Positions 51,501 to 61,500 of a DNA stretch of 64,000 nt are shown piece after piece (within the stretch, counting starts at the first letter, position 1; the number at the start of each line of letters is the position of its first letter). The position numbers and the translations under genes are program-made. This stretch comes from Halochromatium sp. (GTDB lineage Bacteria > Pseudomonadota > Gammaproteobacteria > Chromatiales > Chromatiaceae): contig POWB01000001.1 of the NCBI GenBank assembly GCA_010912705.1, positions 248,001-312,000 on the forward strand, given 5' to 3'. Under the pieces are notes generated by a model. It ran no database searches, was not told the DNA's origin, and saw nothing but the letters and a program-made list of their open reading frames with translations.

Positions 51501-52639
51501 GCGACCGCGAGCGGATGCTGAGCGAGGCCGGCCCCTTCGATCTCATCGTCTGTAGCTACGGCCTGCTGCAGACCGAGGGCGAGCGGCTCGCGGGCCTGAA
51601 GTGGACAACCGTCGTTGCGGACGAGGCGCAGGCCTTCAAGAACGCCATGACCAAGCGCTCGCAGGCGATCATGAAGCTCGACGCCGGCTTCCGCATGATC
51701 ACCACCGGCACCCCGATCGAGAACCATCTCGGCGAGCTGTGGAACCTCTTCCGTTTCATCAACCCAGGACTGCTCGGGTCGTTGGAGAGCTTCAACCGGC
51801 GCTTCGCCACGCCGATCGAACAGCAGCGCGACGCCGATGCACGCCAGCGTCTGCGTCAGCTGCTGCGGCCCTTCATCCTGCGCCGGCTGAAGAGCGAAGT
51901 CCTCAGCGAACTGCCGCCGCGCACCGAGATCACGCTCGAACTGGAGCTGGGTCAGGCCGAGGCCGCGCTCTACGAGGCGCTACGCCGCCAGGCCATGGAG
52001 CGGCTCGAGTCCGAGGAGACCACGCAGGGCCAGAAGCGCATGCAGCTCCTCGCCGAGATCATGCGGCTGCGCCGCGCCTGCTGTCATCCCAAGCTAGCGC
52101 TGCCCGACAGCGAGCTGGCAAGCACCAAGCTCGACGCCTTCGGCGAGGTCCTCGACGATCTGCTCGACAACCATCATAAGGCGCTGGTCTTCAGCCAGTT
52201 CGTCGATCATCTGAGCATTATCCGCGCGTATCTCGACGGACGCGGCGTCCGCTATCAGTATCTCGACGGCTCCACCTCGGAGGCCAAGCGCAAGGCCGCG
52301 GTCGCCGCCTTCCAGGCGGGCGAGGGTGACCTTTTCCTGATCAGCCTGCGCGCCGGCGGGGCCGGTCTGAATCTGACCGCCGCCGACTATGTCATCCACA
52401 TGGACCCCTGGTGGAATCCGGCGGTCGAGGACCAGGCCAGCGACCGCGCGCACCGCATCGGCCAGGAGCGTCCCGTCACCATCTACCGACTGGTCACCAA
52501 AGGCACCATCGAGGAAAAGATCCTGGCGCTGCATGCAAGCAAGCGCGACCTGGCTAATGATCTGTTGGAAGGCACGGGCGAGGGCGGTCGCCTCGATTAC
52601 GAGGAGATGTTGGCCCTGATCCGCGAGCCCGTGGTCTAG
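48506..52639 (+). CDS. SNF2-family helicase (1377 aa) with TPR-like N-terminal half
   Basis: This is a Swi2/Snf2 DNA translocase. The N-terminal half (about residues 1-880) has no recognised enzyme motif but includes alpha-helical TPR-like stretches (LSLIGWLHFIQGRYGEALAV). The motor has DDMGLGKTLQSLALI (about 941-955), motif II VVADEAQAFKNA (about 1036), and motif VI QASDRAHRIGQERPV (about 1310). Family members slide on duplex DNA and often act in repair or phage defence. It converges tail to tail on the ParE-UvrD gene with 11 nt between them. The substrate is unknown. Confidence 0.9.
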   Translation: MTDLKPSYEALTDDERRILQVLSVVYEPINQTILQQIVRTLGWKDARGKSLAALVAAPLRQRLLKSGCLLATESGLVCARELAEPLTRETVRAGLFKEILRAGEKVVSSKSAYHEQSTHPDRQARRLRNALYAGREDEVLSQLGLQNHKPGERIPDRSGVLLNQICTRSLDRAWLEGLSPRLRVLGLAPTLVEAGYWLTVQPDLESIVQEILTPLIPDFPEVSLALAERYLLDGRAAKAAPILADQAGQHTLSLIGWLHFIQGRYGEALAVFDLLLTTERSQTRRRNLYVPGLPGLLHILTLLQRGDAEDLKTAKRQINIALRAPVTDRFAAAFAVLEGFVGVLSGEQRFNEVTWLSSAQCDAFPYPCLLQGLMLHWLGERPGDAILASLVQHAQNAKEAGILWYAWQGADLLSALDGPIDAHELPERPTDIPTLTPLLAPKSAWEITLEALIGLAASEESQGSTETASDRRMAWVISLYGGTAQLEPREQKQSKRGGWTQGRPVALSRLAESPEEFDYLSDQDQRIVAAITQDYEPGWYGRYGRTYYSLDSDRALRAAEGHPRIFRPGAMDTPIELVSAGPVLEVLKRKGDILIRITPFPPEGSDLLVQEDGPQRVRLIHFDASHRRISKLLGEQGLKVPPSGKDKVLDGIAAVAPMLSVHSAIGGTERIAETLEADQRPYVHLNPLDEGLTIELFMQPLGEQGPRLHPGKGMATLFADLEGRAVQTTRDLSGERRAAQSVLDACPALPGNDGWTWTLETTEEALTALEQLHGLGDDLVLQWPEGKRIGLTPEVDAKRMRVSVASQRDWLGLKGELGLEDGRVLEMQQLLDLVQASPGRFIRLGEREYLSLSDALRRRLESLARLTDRGRFHPLAAPAIDESLEGMKVKGHAQWRAALDRLAEARHLEPELPSTLQAELRDYQVEGFRWLARLAHWGAGACLADDMGLGKTLQSLALILARATEGPTLVLAPMSVCANWMAEAIRFAPTLQPKRFGDGDRERMLSEAGPFDLIVCSYGLLQTEGERLAGLKWTTVVADEAQAFKNAMTKRSQAIMKLDAGFRMITTGTPIENHLGELWNLFRFINPGLLGSLESFNRRFATPIEQQRDADARQRLRQLLRPFILRRLKSEVLSELPPRTEITLELELGQAEAALYEALRRQAMERLESEETTQGQKRMQLLAEIMRLRRACCHPKLALPDSELASTKLDAFGEVLDDLLDNHHKALVFSQFVDHLSIIRAYLDGRGVRYQYLDGSTSEAKRKAAVAAFQAGEGDLFLISLRAGGAGLNLTAADYVIHMDPWWNPAVEDQASDRAHRIGQERPVTIYRLVTKGTIEEKILALHASKRDLANDLLEGTGEGGRLDYEEMLALIREPVV

Positions 52640-52650
52640 AACGACAGTTT

Positions 52651-54729
52651 CTAAGTCTCCGTATGCATCAGCCCAATCTTCGGTTCAACCACTGCCGCCG
52701 AGTAGAGCCTCGCCGCTCGCTTCGCGCGCGTCATCCCGACATATAAGAGTTTGCGCAGCTCGTCATCGAGCGCGCGATTGACGACGATGGCAACGGCGTC
52801 GAACTCCAGGCCCTTGGCCCGATGCAGGGTCATCGCGAAGATCTGGGCGTCCTTGCGGCTCAGGCGCTCGCGGTGATTGACGGTGGCGACCTTGTAGCCA
52901 GCGTCGCGGATCTGCTTCGCGAGTTGGTCGCGCAGTTTGCCGGTCGGCGCCATCACACCGATCTTGGCGTCGACATTGTCTTCGAGACAGCCGGCGATGA
53001 ATTCGATGATGCCTTCAGGCACCCGCTCCATCGAGGCACTGCGGATGTGCTCCGGCGCCGGGCCGTGCAGGAGCGATTTGTAGCGCGCGATCTCGTCACT
53101 GCCGCCGTCTAGGTCGTCGATCTCCAGTTTCTCTAGCAACGACACCGCCTCGCGGCGAATCTCCTCGGTGGTGCGGTAGTTAAGGTACAGCTTCTTGGCG
53201 CGCCCACGGATGTCGATGCCGCAACGGCTCATCGCCGCCTTGTTCTTGGCGTAGATGCGTTGGTGACCGTCGCCGACGAACATCAGATCATTGGGGCCAG
53301 GCGGCACCAATGCGCGAATCAGCTTCAACGCTTGTGGGCCGAAGTCTTGTGTCTCGTCGACCACCGCATGGGCATAGGGTGGCCGACCTTCGGCCTCGAG
53401 CAAGGTGCAGGCGTCGCGGTAGGCGTCGTCCGGCTCCTTCAGGCCCTTGGCGCTCAGTTGCAACCGATAGTTCTCGAAAATCTCCCAGAGCGCGTCGCGC
53501 TTCTTGCGCGAGAGCATGAGGCCGCGACCGCGCCGGGGCGCCTCACGATAGTCATCGCGCGTCGCCAGCCCCTGCGCCAGCACCACCTGCTCGAACTCCT
53601 CGCGCACGAATGCGCGCGACACACCCAGCGACGGATCGAAGTCGACCATCGCCGCGTCCCAGGCCGGCGCGCACTTGGCCTCGAAATCGAAGGCGATCTC
53701 ATGCTCGTAGCGGCGCGCCTTGAGCAGCCGGAACACCAGGGCATCCAGGTTGATGATGTCGATCTGTTTCAGCTGCTCCGGCGCGCAGATCGCTTTGAGT
53801 CCGTCCTCGATGTCCAGCGCAAGGTTGGTGGTGAAGGTGGTGAACAGCAGCCGCTGATCGCTGCCGACGAGTTGGCTGGACAGGTGCTTAGCCCGGTGCA
53901 TCGCCAGCACCGTCTTGCCGGTGCCCGCACCGCCCAGGATGCGGCTGGGACCGTTCAGGTTCCGGGTCGCCAAACGGCGCTGCGTCGGATGCAGAAACAC
54001 CCGCCACTGCTCCAGCGGCGCGGATAGGATCGCCTGCAGATCCTGCTCGCCCTCGACCACATAGAAGCGCGAGCGGCTCTCGTCGCGATCGGCGGCGCTG
54101 GCGAAATCCTCAGTATCGATCTCGCGATCGACCCGCGTCTCGCGCGCACTCAGGATGCTGCTGACCGAATCGCCAGCGAGCACCAGAAACAGCCCCTCAT
54201 AGGCCTCGACCGGCAGCTCTTCGCGCATCGCATCCAGATCACCCTCGGAGCGGATGGTGCGCACGGCGGGGAGCATCTCCTCGGGCACCCCGATCGCCAT
54301 CAGGTCGCGGTTCGACAACTCGGCGAAAACGGGCTCAGGCTCCAAGGGCGCGGGGACCGCCCTCCGCTGCACCGTCTCCTCGACAAAATTCAGGTTGGTC
54401 AAGGTCAGCGCGCCGTTGACCGGATTCACACTCATCTTGCGCCTGCTCGCCCACTGGTAGGCGTCATCGTGCTTATCGACATGCAGCCAGACGAAGACGT
54501 TATCCTTCGGCGCCCGAAAGATGATGCCGCGATAGGCCTGGTCGATCCGCACCGAGCGCAGGTTCTTGTCCTTGGCGCTGTGGATGGTCTCGTAATTGAT
54601 GCCCGGACTGCGCGGATCGGTCTGGAACTTGAGCATGAACTCCAAGCCCTTGCTCTGCACCGCCGCCGGCAGCGCCGTCATGCGCTTGATCACCTCGTTA
54701 CTGACGATGATCTTGATGTCTTGGTTCAT
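52651..54729 (-). CDS. ParE/RelE-like domain fused to a UvrD-type helicase
   Basis: The first roughly 95 residues look like a ParE/RelE toxin fold (IIVSNEVIKRMTALPAAVQS, RSVRIDQAYRGIIFRAPKDN, FVWLHVDKHDDAYQWA). After a linker comes a superfamily 1 helicase: Walker A GGAGTGKTVLAMHR (about 265), motif II AVVDETQDFGPQAL (about 455), motif V TLHRAKGLEFDAVAIV and motif VI YVGMTRAKRA (about 667). The 692-aa length is compact for UvrD. It is predicted to be cytosolic and act on DNA. It is the last gene in a run with a PIN toxin, antitoxin and giant helicase upstream on the same strand. Confidence 0.88.
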   Translation of the reverse strand: MNQDIKIIVSNEVIKRMTALPAAVQSKGLEFMLKFQTDPRSPGINYETIHSAKDKNLRSVRIDQAYRGIIFRAPKDNVFVWLHVDKHDDAYQWASRRKMSVNPVNGALTLTNLNFVEETVQRRAVPAPLEPEPVFAELSNRDLMAIGVPEEMLPAVRTIRSEGDLDAMREELPVEAYEGLFLVLAGDSVSSILSARETRVDREIDTEDFASAADRDESRSRFYVVEGEQDLQAILSAPLEQWRVFLHPTQRRLATRNLNGPSRILGGAGTGKTVLAMHRAKHLSSQLVGSDQRLLFTTFTTNLALDIEDGLKAICAPEQLKQIDIINLDALVFRLLKARRYEHEIAFDFEAKCAPAWDAAMVDFDPSLGVSRAFVREEFEQVVLAQGLATRDDYREAPRRGRGLMLSRKKRDALWEIFENYRLQLSAKGLKEPDDAYRDACTLLEAEGRPPYAHAVVDETQDFGPQALKLIRALVPPGPNDLMFVGDGHQRIYAKNKAAMSRCGIDIRGRAKKLYLNYRTTEEIRREAVSLLEKLEIDDLDGGSDEIARYKSLLHGPAPEHIRSASMERVPEGIIEFIAGCLEDNVDAKIGVMAPTGKLRDQLAKQIRDAGYKVATVNHRERLSRKDAQIFAMTLHRAKGLEFDAVAIVVNRALDDELRKLLYVGMTRAKRAARLYSAAVVEPKIGLMHTET

Positions 54730-54813
54730 CGGCTTGGTCCGTTCATGCTCGCATGCTCGACACTGATTGCGTCCGGCGCCGCCACACCGCTTCCTGTATG
54801 GCTTGCTGACTCA

Positions 54814-55206
54814 TCACCAAACAACCCGAACAAATCCGGATGCTGAAATGATTGGATCATTGGTGACTAACATTGCATCCAGGCAGACGGCCGTGGCCGC
54901 GATGATCCGATCGTGAAGCTCAGAGATATTGGTGATGAGAAAGGTTTGGTGAACGATCTCAGCCGTCATTGGCGCAATCGCGACCAGTGGATATCTGCTG
55001 GTATACTCATCAAGTGCCGCAAGGTTTGTTTCAATTCGCTTTTTTTCAGCTAGATAGCCTAATTCCGCAAGCGCCATCGCAGGAATGGCAAGTCGCTGAT
55101 TGCCAGCCTCTACATCCTTGAAAATCTCCTTAATGCGCGATGGCAATTTGCGATTCTCAAGCCGCAAGACAATGGCCATGGTGTCGGCGACATAGTCAAT
55201 TTTCAC
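54814..55206 (-). CDS. PIN-domain toxin (VapC-like)
   Basis: GTG 55206 (then KIDYVADTMAIVLRLENRKL) gives 130 aa, normal for VapC ribonucleases. Acidic metal ligands are the N-terminal Asp in YVADTMA, a Glu in MALAELGYL, and the Asp residues in SELHDRIIAATA and MLVTNDPII. The start overlaps the upstream antitoxin stop by 11 nt, the standard antitoxin-toxin coupling. The longer open frame to 55344 lies within the antitoxin gene and is not PIN-like. Confidence 0.85.
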   Translation of the reverse strand: MKIDYVADTMAIVLRLENRKLPSRIKEIFKDVEAGNQRLAIPAMALAELGYLAEKKRIETNLAALDEYTSRYPLVAIAPMTAEIVHQTFLITNISELHDRIIAATAVCLDAMLVTNDPIISASGFVRVVW

Positions 55207-55435
55207 GGGGATATTGGTCTTGATAGGCGGTGAATTCCTGCTCCAGGTGCCGGGCCTCCGCGCTGTCGAGCTGGCGTAATTCGTGGTCAATCTCCGAAGT
55301 ATCAGCGATGAGCGTCGCGCCTTCGCGCAGATGCAGAAAATCAATAAAGAGCTTGACCTCCCTTAAAGCTTGTAGAGGAAGGTCTTTAATGCCCCGCTCG
55401 ATGTCGCATTGGAGTTGTTGGTTGATAGTGGCCAT
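55196..55435 (-). CDS. Antitoxin of a PIN toxin module (DUF2281/VapB-like)
   Basis: The 79-aa acidic protein (INQQLQCDIERGIKDLPLQA, then LREVKLFIDFLHLREG) resembles short DUF2281-type antitoxins: an N-terminal helix with LPLQALREVKLFIDFL and an acidic C-terminal tail (EARHLEQEFTAYQDQ) that would wrap the toxin. It precedes and overlaps the PIN toxin gene. It starts 77 nt after the giant helicase stop. Confidence 0.75.
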   Translation of the reverse strand: MATINQQLQCDIERGIKDLPLQALREVKLFIDFLHLREGATLIADTSEIDHELRQLDSAEARHLEQEFTAYQDQYPREN

Positions 55436-55512
55436 CGCTTTCCTCCTGTGGAACAGGGCGTGTCCGACTGTTGGGGTACGCTAGGACAGACACCCTCTGT
55501 CATGCATCAATA

Positions 55513-58500
55513 TCAGTACAAATTCAAGGCTGACTCAATCGCCAGCCACCAGTCGCCGGCCTCTTCGATGATGGCAAACCCGGCCTGTTGCCAACTCGCG
55601 GCGCATTCCATCTGCGCGGGGGTGAGGAAGACGAGCCTCGCGGCATCCCAGAGGGCCTCGGCCACCCGATAGTCGTCGCCATCCTCGATCTCGACACCGA
55701 TCGCGTCCGGCGCTGCCGCACCGCGCTCGCTCAGCCGCTCGAAGCCCGGCCTGAGACGTCCCAAGAACTCCGCCTCGTCCAACAGCTTACCCCAACCGCC
55801 TGGGGCGGTAGTCGGCTCGGCCGTCTTTAGCTGTGTCACCGCCAGGATCTGGCCCGCGTTGATCATCGATTCGGTCAGCAAGGCGACGCCGGGCACAGCT
55901 TGCAGCAGGTTGCTGATCCGTAGCCATTGCCGCCAATGTGCGTGGCTGTCCTTCGACGCCTTGCCGGCCGGTGCCGCGCTTGGCGGATCTCCGATTTGAT
56001 CGTTCGTCAGATCGTTGGGCGGATCATTCGCCAGGTTGTTCGCCAAGTCGTTCAGCGGATCTTCAGGCCGATCGCGCAACGCATCGCTCGGCCCATCGCG
56101 CAATGTATCGCCCGGCAAATCGCCGAGCAAATCGTTCAGGATCAAGGCACCGGCCAGCGGCCAATCCGAGGTCGCCTTACCCGTCAGAAACTTGGGCTCC
56201 GCCTTGCCGACCCAGTTCAGATGCCCGTTCGCAGGCCCCTGCAGATGCACCTGATGGGTCTCCATCGCGAGCCACTCTGGCAAGGCCTTCGCCACCGTTT
56301 CGGCGCGCTCACGCACCACCGCCGTCAGCTCATCCGAGCGCAATACGCTCCGCGCCAGCAGGTGCTGCCCAGTCGCGCCCAAGGCCGCCAACGGGTCCTG
56401 ACAGGATGGATCAGACCCGCCCAGCAGCATCAGCAACAGCGCCATCGCGTTGCCGCTGAGCTGCGAGGGGCTGATCGGCGCCAGCTGTTCGGACAGGATC
56501 GCGGCGCCGGACTTGGTCATCAGCACCGCGAGCGGACTCGGCAGGTCGGTTCCCGCCTTCTGCTTCTGCGCCGACTCGATATCCTCGAAGGTCAGCGACC
56601 AGACCCGGTAGTCGCCGCGCAACATCAGCGTCGCGCGCTTGCGCGCATCGGCGGCCATCGACTGTTGGTGAAACGCCCAGCCATCGACGAAGACGGCGAT
56701 CGGCCGCATCGGGCTGGCGGCCTTGGTCGCTGAGATCACGAAATCCGGCAGGCAGAGGGTCTGGCCGGTGGCCTGATCCTCGATCGGCACCTGGGTATCG
56801 ACCCAGTATTTGTGCGCGCCCACCGACAGCAGATAGGCCGTCTTGCCCGCCTTGACGTCCTGGGTCACCTGGACCAGAGGCAAGCGCTCACCGTTGGCAT
56901 CGAACTGCCCGCCGAGTGCCTTCAACGCCGGCAAGAACCGGCGCTCCAGCTCCGAGCCGAAGGCCGGATTGATCTCGATCTCAGACAGGCACTTGACCTG
57001 CTTGCGCTCAAAGCGGCCCTCGACCAGCTCGTCGAGGATCTCCAGCGCCGTGCGGCGGGAGATGTGCTGACGGTTGCGCCCCTGTCGGTAATGGAAGACG
57101 CACTGATAACAGCCGTCGTCCAGCTCGGGCCGGGTCTGACAGGCGCAGTCGCGAATCACCGCATGCGCGGCAGCCAGCACCGCGACCAGGGTATCGGCCT
57201 CCCCCGAAAGCAGTTGCTGCAAATAACCGGTGCCGCCCGGTACCGAGTCGTAGATCAGGATGAAGGTCTTGCCCGAGCCGCTATCAGCGCCGGCTTCGGA
57301 CATGGTCTCGAAACGCAGATGATCGACCTTGCCGCCGAAACGCTTGCGCAAACCGAGCTGCAGTGCCGACATGAAGGAATAGGTGGTCTGCTCGCCGGAG
57401 CCGAAGCCCTTCGGCACCATGATACGCAGGCATTCCGACTCGAATTCACGATACAGAAACAGCCGGTCCAACAAATGCGCGTCGCCCTCGGCGTGTCGAT
57501 CCCGGCAATCCGGCGTATGCAGTTGCTCGCGTTCCCGTTCATGCGCCTGATGACTGCCGCCCGGCTGCACCATGCCGCAGCTCTTGCAGAGCGAGAACCC
57601 GCTCTTGGCGCTATCGTCACCGGCGATCAGCGTCAGCTGCTCCGCGCCAGCCGTCGGCGTTGGCTGGCCCAGATTGAGATCATGGAACTGCGCCTTGGCG
57701 ATGAATTCGAAGCCGTACACCGCCTGACTGGACTCCAGGGTCCAGGCCGAACGTACATCAGCGGTTTCGAAGTTCATCAACAGCCGGCGCGCGTAGAAGC
57801 GCGGATTGCGCGCCTCATCGGTCTCGGTGATGCGCGTCTTTTTGGTCTGTCTGACGTTGGCCACCGTGCGCCGCAGGCGCAGCAACGGTCGCACCTGGCT
57901 GCCATCCGCCCAACTGCTGTCGCCACAGCGCGGGCAGCTGGAAGCCCTCGCCTCTGCCGCCGTCAGCGGCGCCAGATAATGGCACTTGGCACAGAAGCGA
58001 TACTCAGCCGGCGCCTCGCCCTCAAGATCGATCTGGTCGATCTGCACCTTGCTCTTGTGCGCGTAAAAGGTATTGCGCGGCGCGAACTCGGCCAGCGCCG
58101 CATGCGCGGGCCGGCTGTAGCGGTGCACCGGCACCGAGTACTCTTCTCCGCTGCGCCGCTTGCCGTGGATGATGGTCGTTAGCGAGACGCCCTCTTCCGG
58201 GAAGGCGTAGTTGGGCAGCAGCCCCGCATTGGTCATCGCCTCCAGCAGCTGCTCGTTGTTCAGTTGTTGGATGCGTTGGCCAAGGCCGGCGCGCTCCTTC
58301 TCCAGCAGGTCGATCTCGGCCAGGGTCTGCTCATCCTCGGGCCGTTTCTTCAGCCGCTTGAGCTCCGCGCCGATCGCCGTGCGCCGCTTCTTCCAGGACC
58401 CGCGCTCAGCGTTGGTCTCCTCGAAGAAGGCCAGGAACCGCGCGCGCAGAGGCTTCTGCTGATCGCTGCCGCTGATGAACAGCTCGAGCCGCTCCCGGGT

Positions 58501-61500
58501 CGCCGGCTGCAGCGCATCGGCCAGCATCGCGCAGAAGGCCGCGAACAAGACCGGCTCGTGGCGATTGACGAAGTCGAGGTAGTTGTAGGGAAACTGACTC
58601 AGGTCGGCCTCGCCCTTGGCTACCTGATCCAGCGCATCGCGCAACCGATCTGGCAGCGTCGGTTGCTCCTCCGCGACCCAGTGATCGAAGCAGAAGGCAT
58701 AGAGCTGACGGCGCAAGACCTCGGCGGCGTTCAGGTAGATCGCCGGCGGCTCGACCTCGCCATGCAGCATCTCCAGCGGGTTGGCGAAGTGATACTGATC
58801 ATGCCCGTCTGGCGAGGCATCGGCGATGGCGAGCACCGCCGCGTTGCCGTCCCGGCGCCCGGCGCGACCGACGCGCTGGATGTAGTTGGCCTGATTCGGC
58901 GGCACCCCGCCCAGCATCACGCTGGACAGGCTGCCGATATTGATACCCATCTCCAGCGTCGGCGTGGCCGAGAGCAGGTTCTCGAACCAGGGCTCAGCGG
59001 CCCCTTCGGGCGCCATGAAGCGCTGCTGCAGCTCGAGCCGCTCATCGCGCTCCAACAGGCCGGTATGCTCATGCGCGATCACCCGCGTCACATCGCCGCG
59101 CTGCAGGCGCCTGTGCCACCAGTTGCGGGTCGGCGCGGGCGCCGGCCGCAGTGTCTCGCGCGGGCTGTTCCAGGCCGGCAAGCCGCTCAGCGCCTCGGCC
59201 TCCGTCGCCGGCACCCAGAGCGACTGGGCCGCGCTCGGCGTGGTCAGCAGCCGCAGCTCGCGGTGCAGCAAGAGCCGCTCCGGGCGCAGCCCAAACACCC
59301 GCGCCTTGAGCCCCTGCTGCTCCAGCAGCAGAAACCGACCGAGCCCGGCCTGCTCCAGCGCCTTCAGCAGTTCTTCGTAGGCGAGCGTGATGATCCCGGG
59401 TGAGGTGAGCGTGAGCCCGAGCGCCAAGCGCGCCCAGCTCAGCAAGGGATTGGTCGTGCGCTCCTCCAGGTTCAGAAAGCCATGCCGCCCCGCCTCCCGG
59501 GTCAAGAAGCGCGGCTGATCGCTGCGGCGATGCGGTATCCAGGGCTCGCGCTGTCGCGCGAACTCAAATTTCTTGAAGTCGCCCATTTCGGCGAACGATT
59601 CCAGGCCCATGTGCAGGATCGCCCCGGCGCGAATCAGCGCCAACAGGGTGCCCATCACCCAGTGCAGCACCTGCGCCTCGTCCAGCGTCTCGAGCCCGCC
59701 GCCCGCCTGTCGCAGCTCCGCGCACAACGCCGGCGTCAGCGCCCGCAACGCCTCTAGGTCCGGGAACAACACCGCGATCCCGACCTTCGTCAGCGTCCGG
59801 CCACGCTCTGAACGATGCGCCAGCTCCTCGATCGCGCGCCATTGCATACGCTGGCAGAGCATCGCCGGCAGCGGCGACCCCGCAGGCAGATTGCCGCTGA
59901 TCAGCAGCTGCCGCCAGTCGCGCAGGTGCTCCATGCTGGGTGGGATGAAGCGCGCGACGAAGTCACGGGGGGAAAAATTTACACGCCAATGGCGTCCAAT
60001 GCGCTCCAGCGCCTCGTCCCAAGCGAGCGCAGGCGGTAGGCTGGCGATGGCTTGGGCGATGGCGGCACGCATCAGGTGGCCTTCGGTCTTCGACTCGATG
60101 TAGCCGGCGCGGTGGGCCGCGTCCTGCACCGCATCCGAGAACAGGATCAGCTTTTTGTGATCGTTGAGTGGTGCCAACCAGAGACGCTCGACCGCATGGG
60201 CGGCCAGGCTGGTGGTCTGGGCGCCGATGATGAGCTGACCGCCGCGCACGCCGCAGACCGGGCAGGTATCGTCGTGCACGGTGACCTCGCGCTCGCTGCG
60301 GCCGCTCGCCTTGTCTGCCCGCAGTTGGCGAGCGCGGGTGCCGCAGGCGACCCTCACCGGCAGCAGATCCTCGCTTTGGCAGTGTGGACACTCGCTGACG
60401 GCGCGGTTGCCCAAGTGCCCACACTGTCCGCAGAGCATCTGCTCGAGCACTGGCGTCATTGATGGCACCTTCGCGCCGACAACGCTCGCGCCAACACCAA
60501 GAGCGCCACTCCCCATCGCACTGTCATCGGGATAAAGACGGGCCAAGAAGGTGTCTTGATGGCGCGCAAAATAGCTGGCGTAGATCTTGTCCGCGTTCTG
60601 CTCGACGCGGCTATCCTGCGGCCGCTTGATGGTCAACCAGCCGGTGGCGTGGCAATCGCGGCACTGCACCACCGGCAGCCGCAGACGCTCACGCTGGCTC
60701 AGCACCGCCGACTCCGACTGCAGCACCACTTCCAGCGGATCGCGGCTCACCGTCGCGACCACCCGGCGCAGCTCCTGCAGCCAGAGCTGGATGCGCAGAC
60801 TGACCAGAAAGTTCAGCCGACTCACCGGCGTCTCCGCCTCCACCCGCTGCCCGGCATGCGGTGCGCGTGCCCAAGCCACCAGCGTCAGCAGCGCGATCAC
60901 CAGCGCCGGCGCCTCTGCCGCCAGGCGGCGACTCAGCGTGCGCTGGAGCTTGTCGGCGATCTCGCCGACGGTCACCGGGCCATGACTGGCGACCCGCAGC
61001 AGCGACTGGAACAGCAGGTGCTTCTTCAGCTCCTGCCCCAGACGCAGCCGCCCGAGCGCCGTCTCGACGCCGGCATCCAGCTCGGCGAACACGGCCGGAT
61101 CGGCAAAGAACGCCGGCAGGAACCGCCGCACCGCCGCCTCGGGGCGGTCGAAATCGGTCTCGCGGATCGCCGCGAACGCGGTCTCGTCATCGGACACTAG
61201 ATGCTCGACCACCTCATCGCCGATGAAGGCATCGAAGCCCTGGCGGCACTCGGTGATCACCGCATCGGCATCGAAGCCGGTCGCGAAGATCTGTGCCGCG
61301 TACTCACGCAACGGGCAGGTGTTGCTGGCGTCGCCCAGGGTGGCGGAGGTGCCAACGCAGATCAGCCGCCCCGCCTCGTCTTGAGCATCGATTCGAGCAT
61401 CGGTTCGGCCATCGCACCCCAGCCGATGGCGCAGACGGCGGATCAGCATCGCCAGATCAGTGCCCTGTGCGCCGTCGAAGGTGTGCAGCTCGTCCACCAC

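Noticed and set aside
51274..52534. Frames opposite the SNF2 helicase
   Set aside because: They overlap conserved motor motifs on the plus strand and have no family features.
56812..59403. Two long plus-strand frames (456 and 379 codons)
   Set aside because: Both mirror the giant helicase gene, which carries helicase motifs through the same region; they are rich in Arg, Leu and Gln as antisense shadows usually are.
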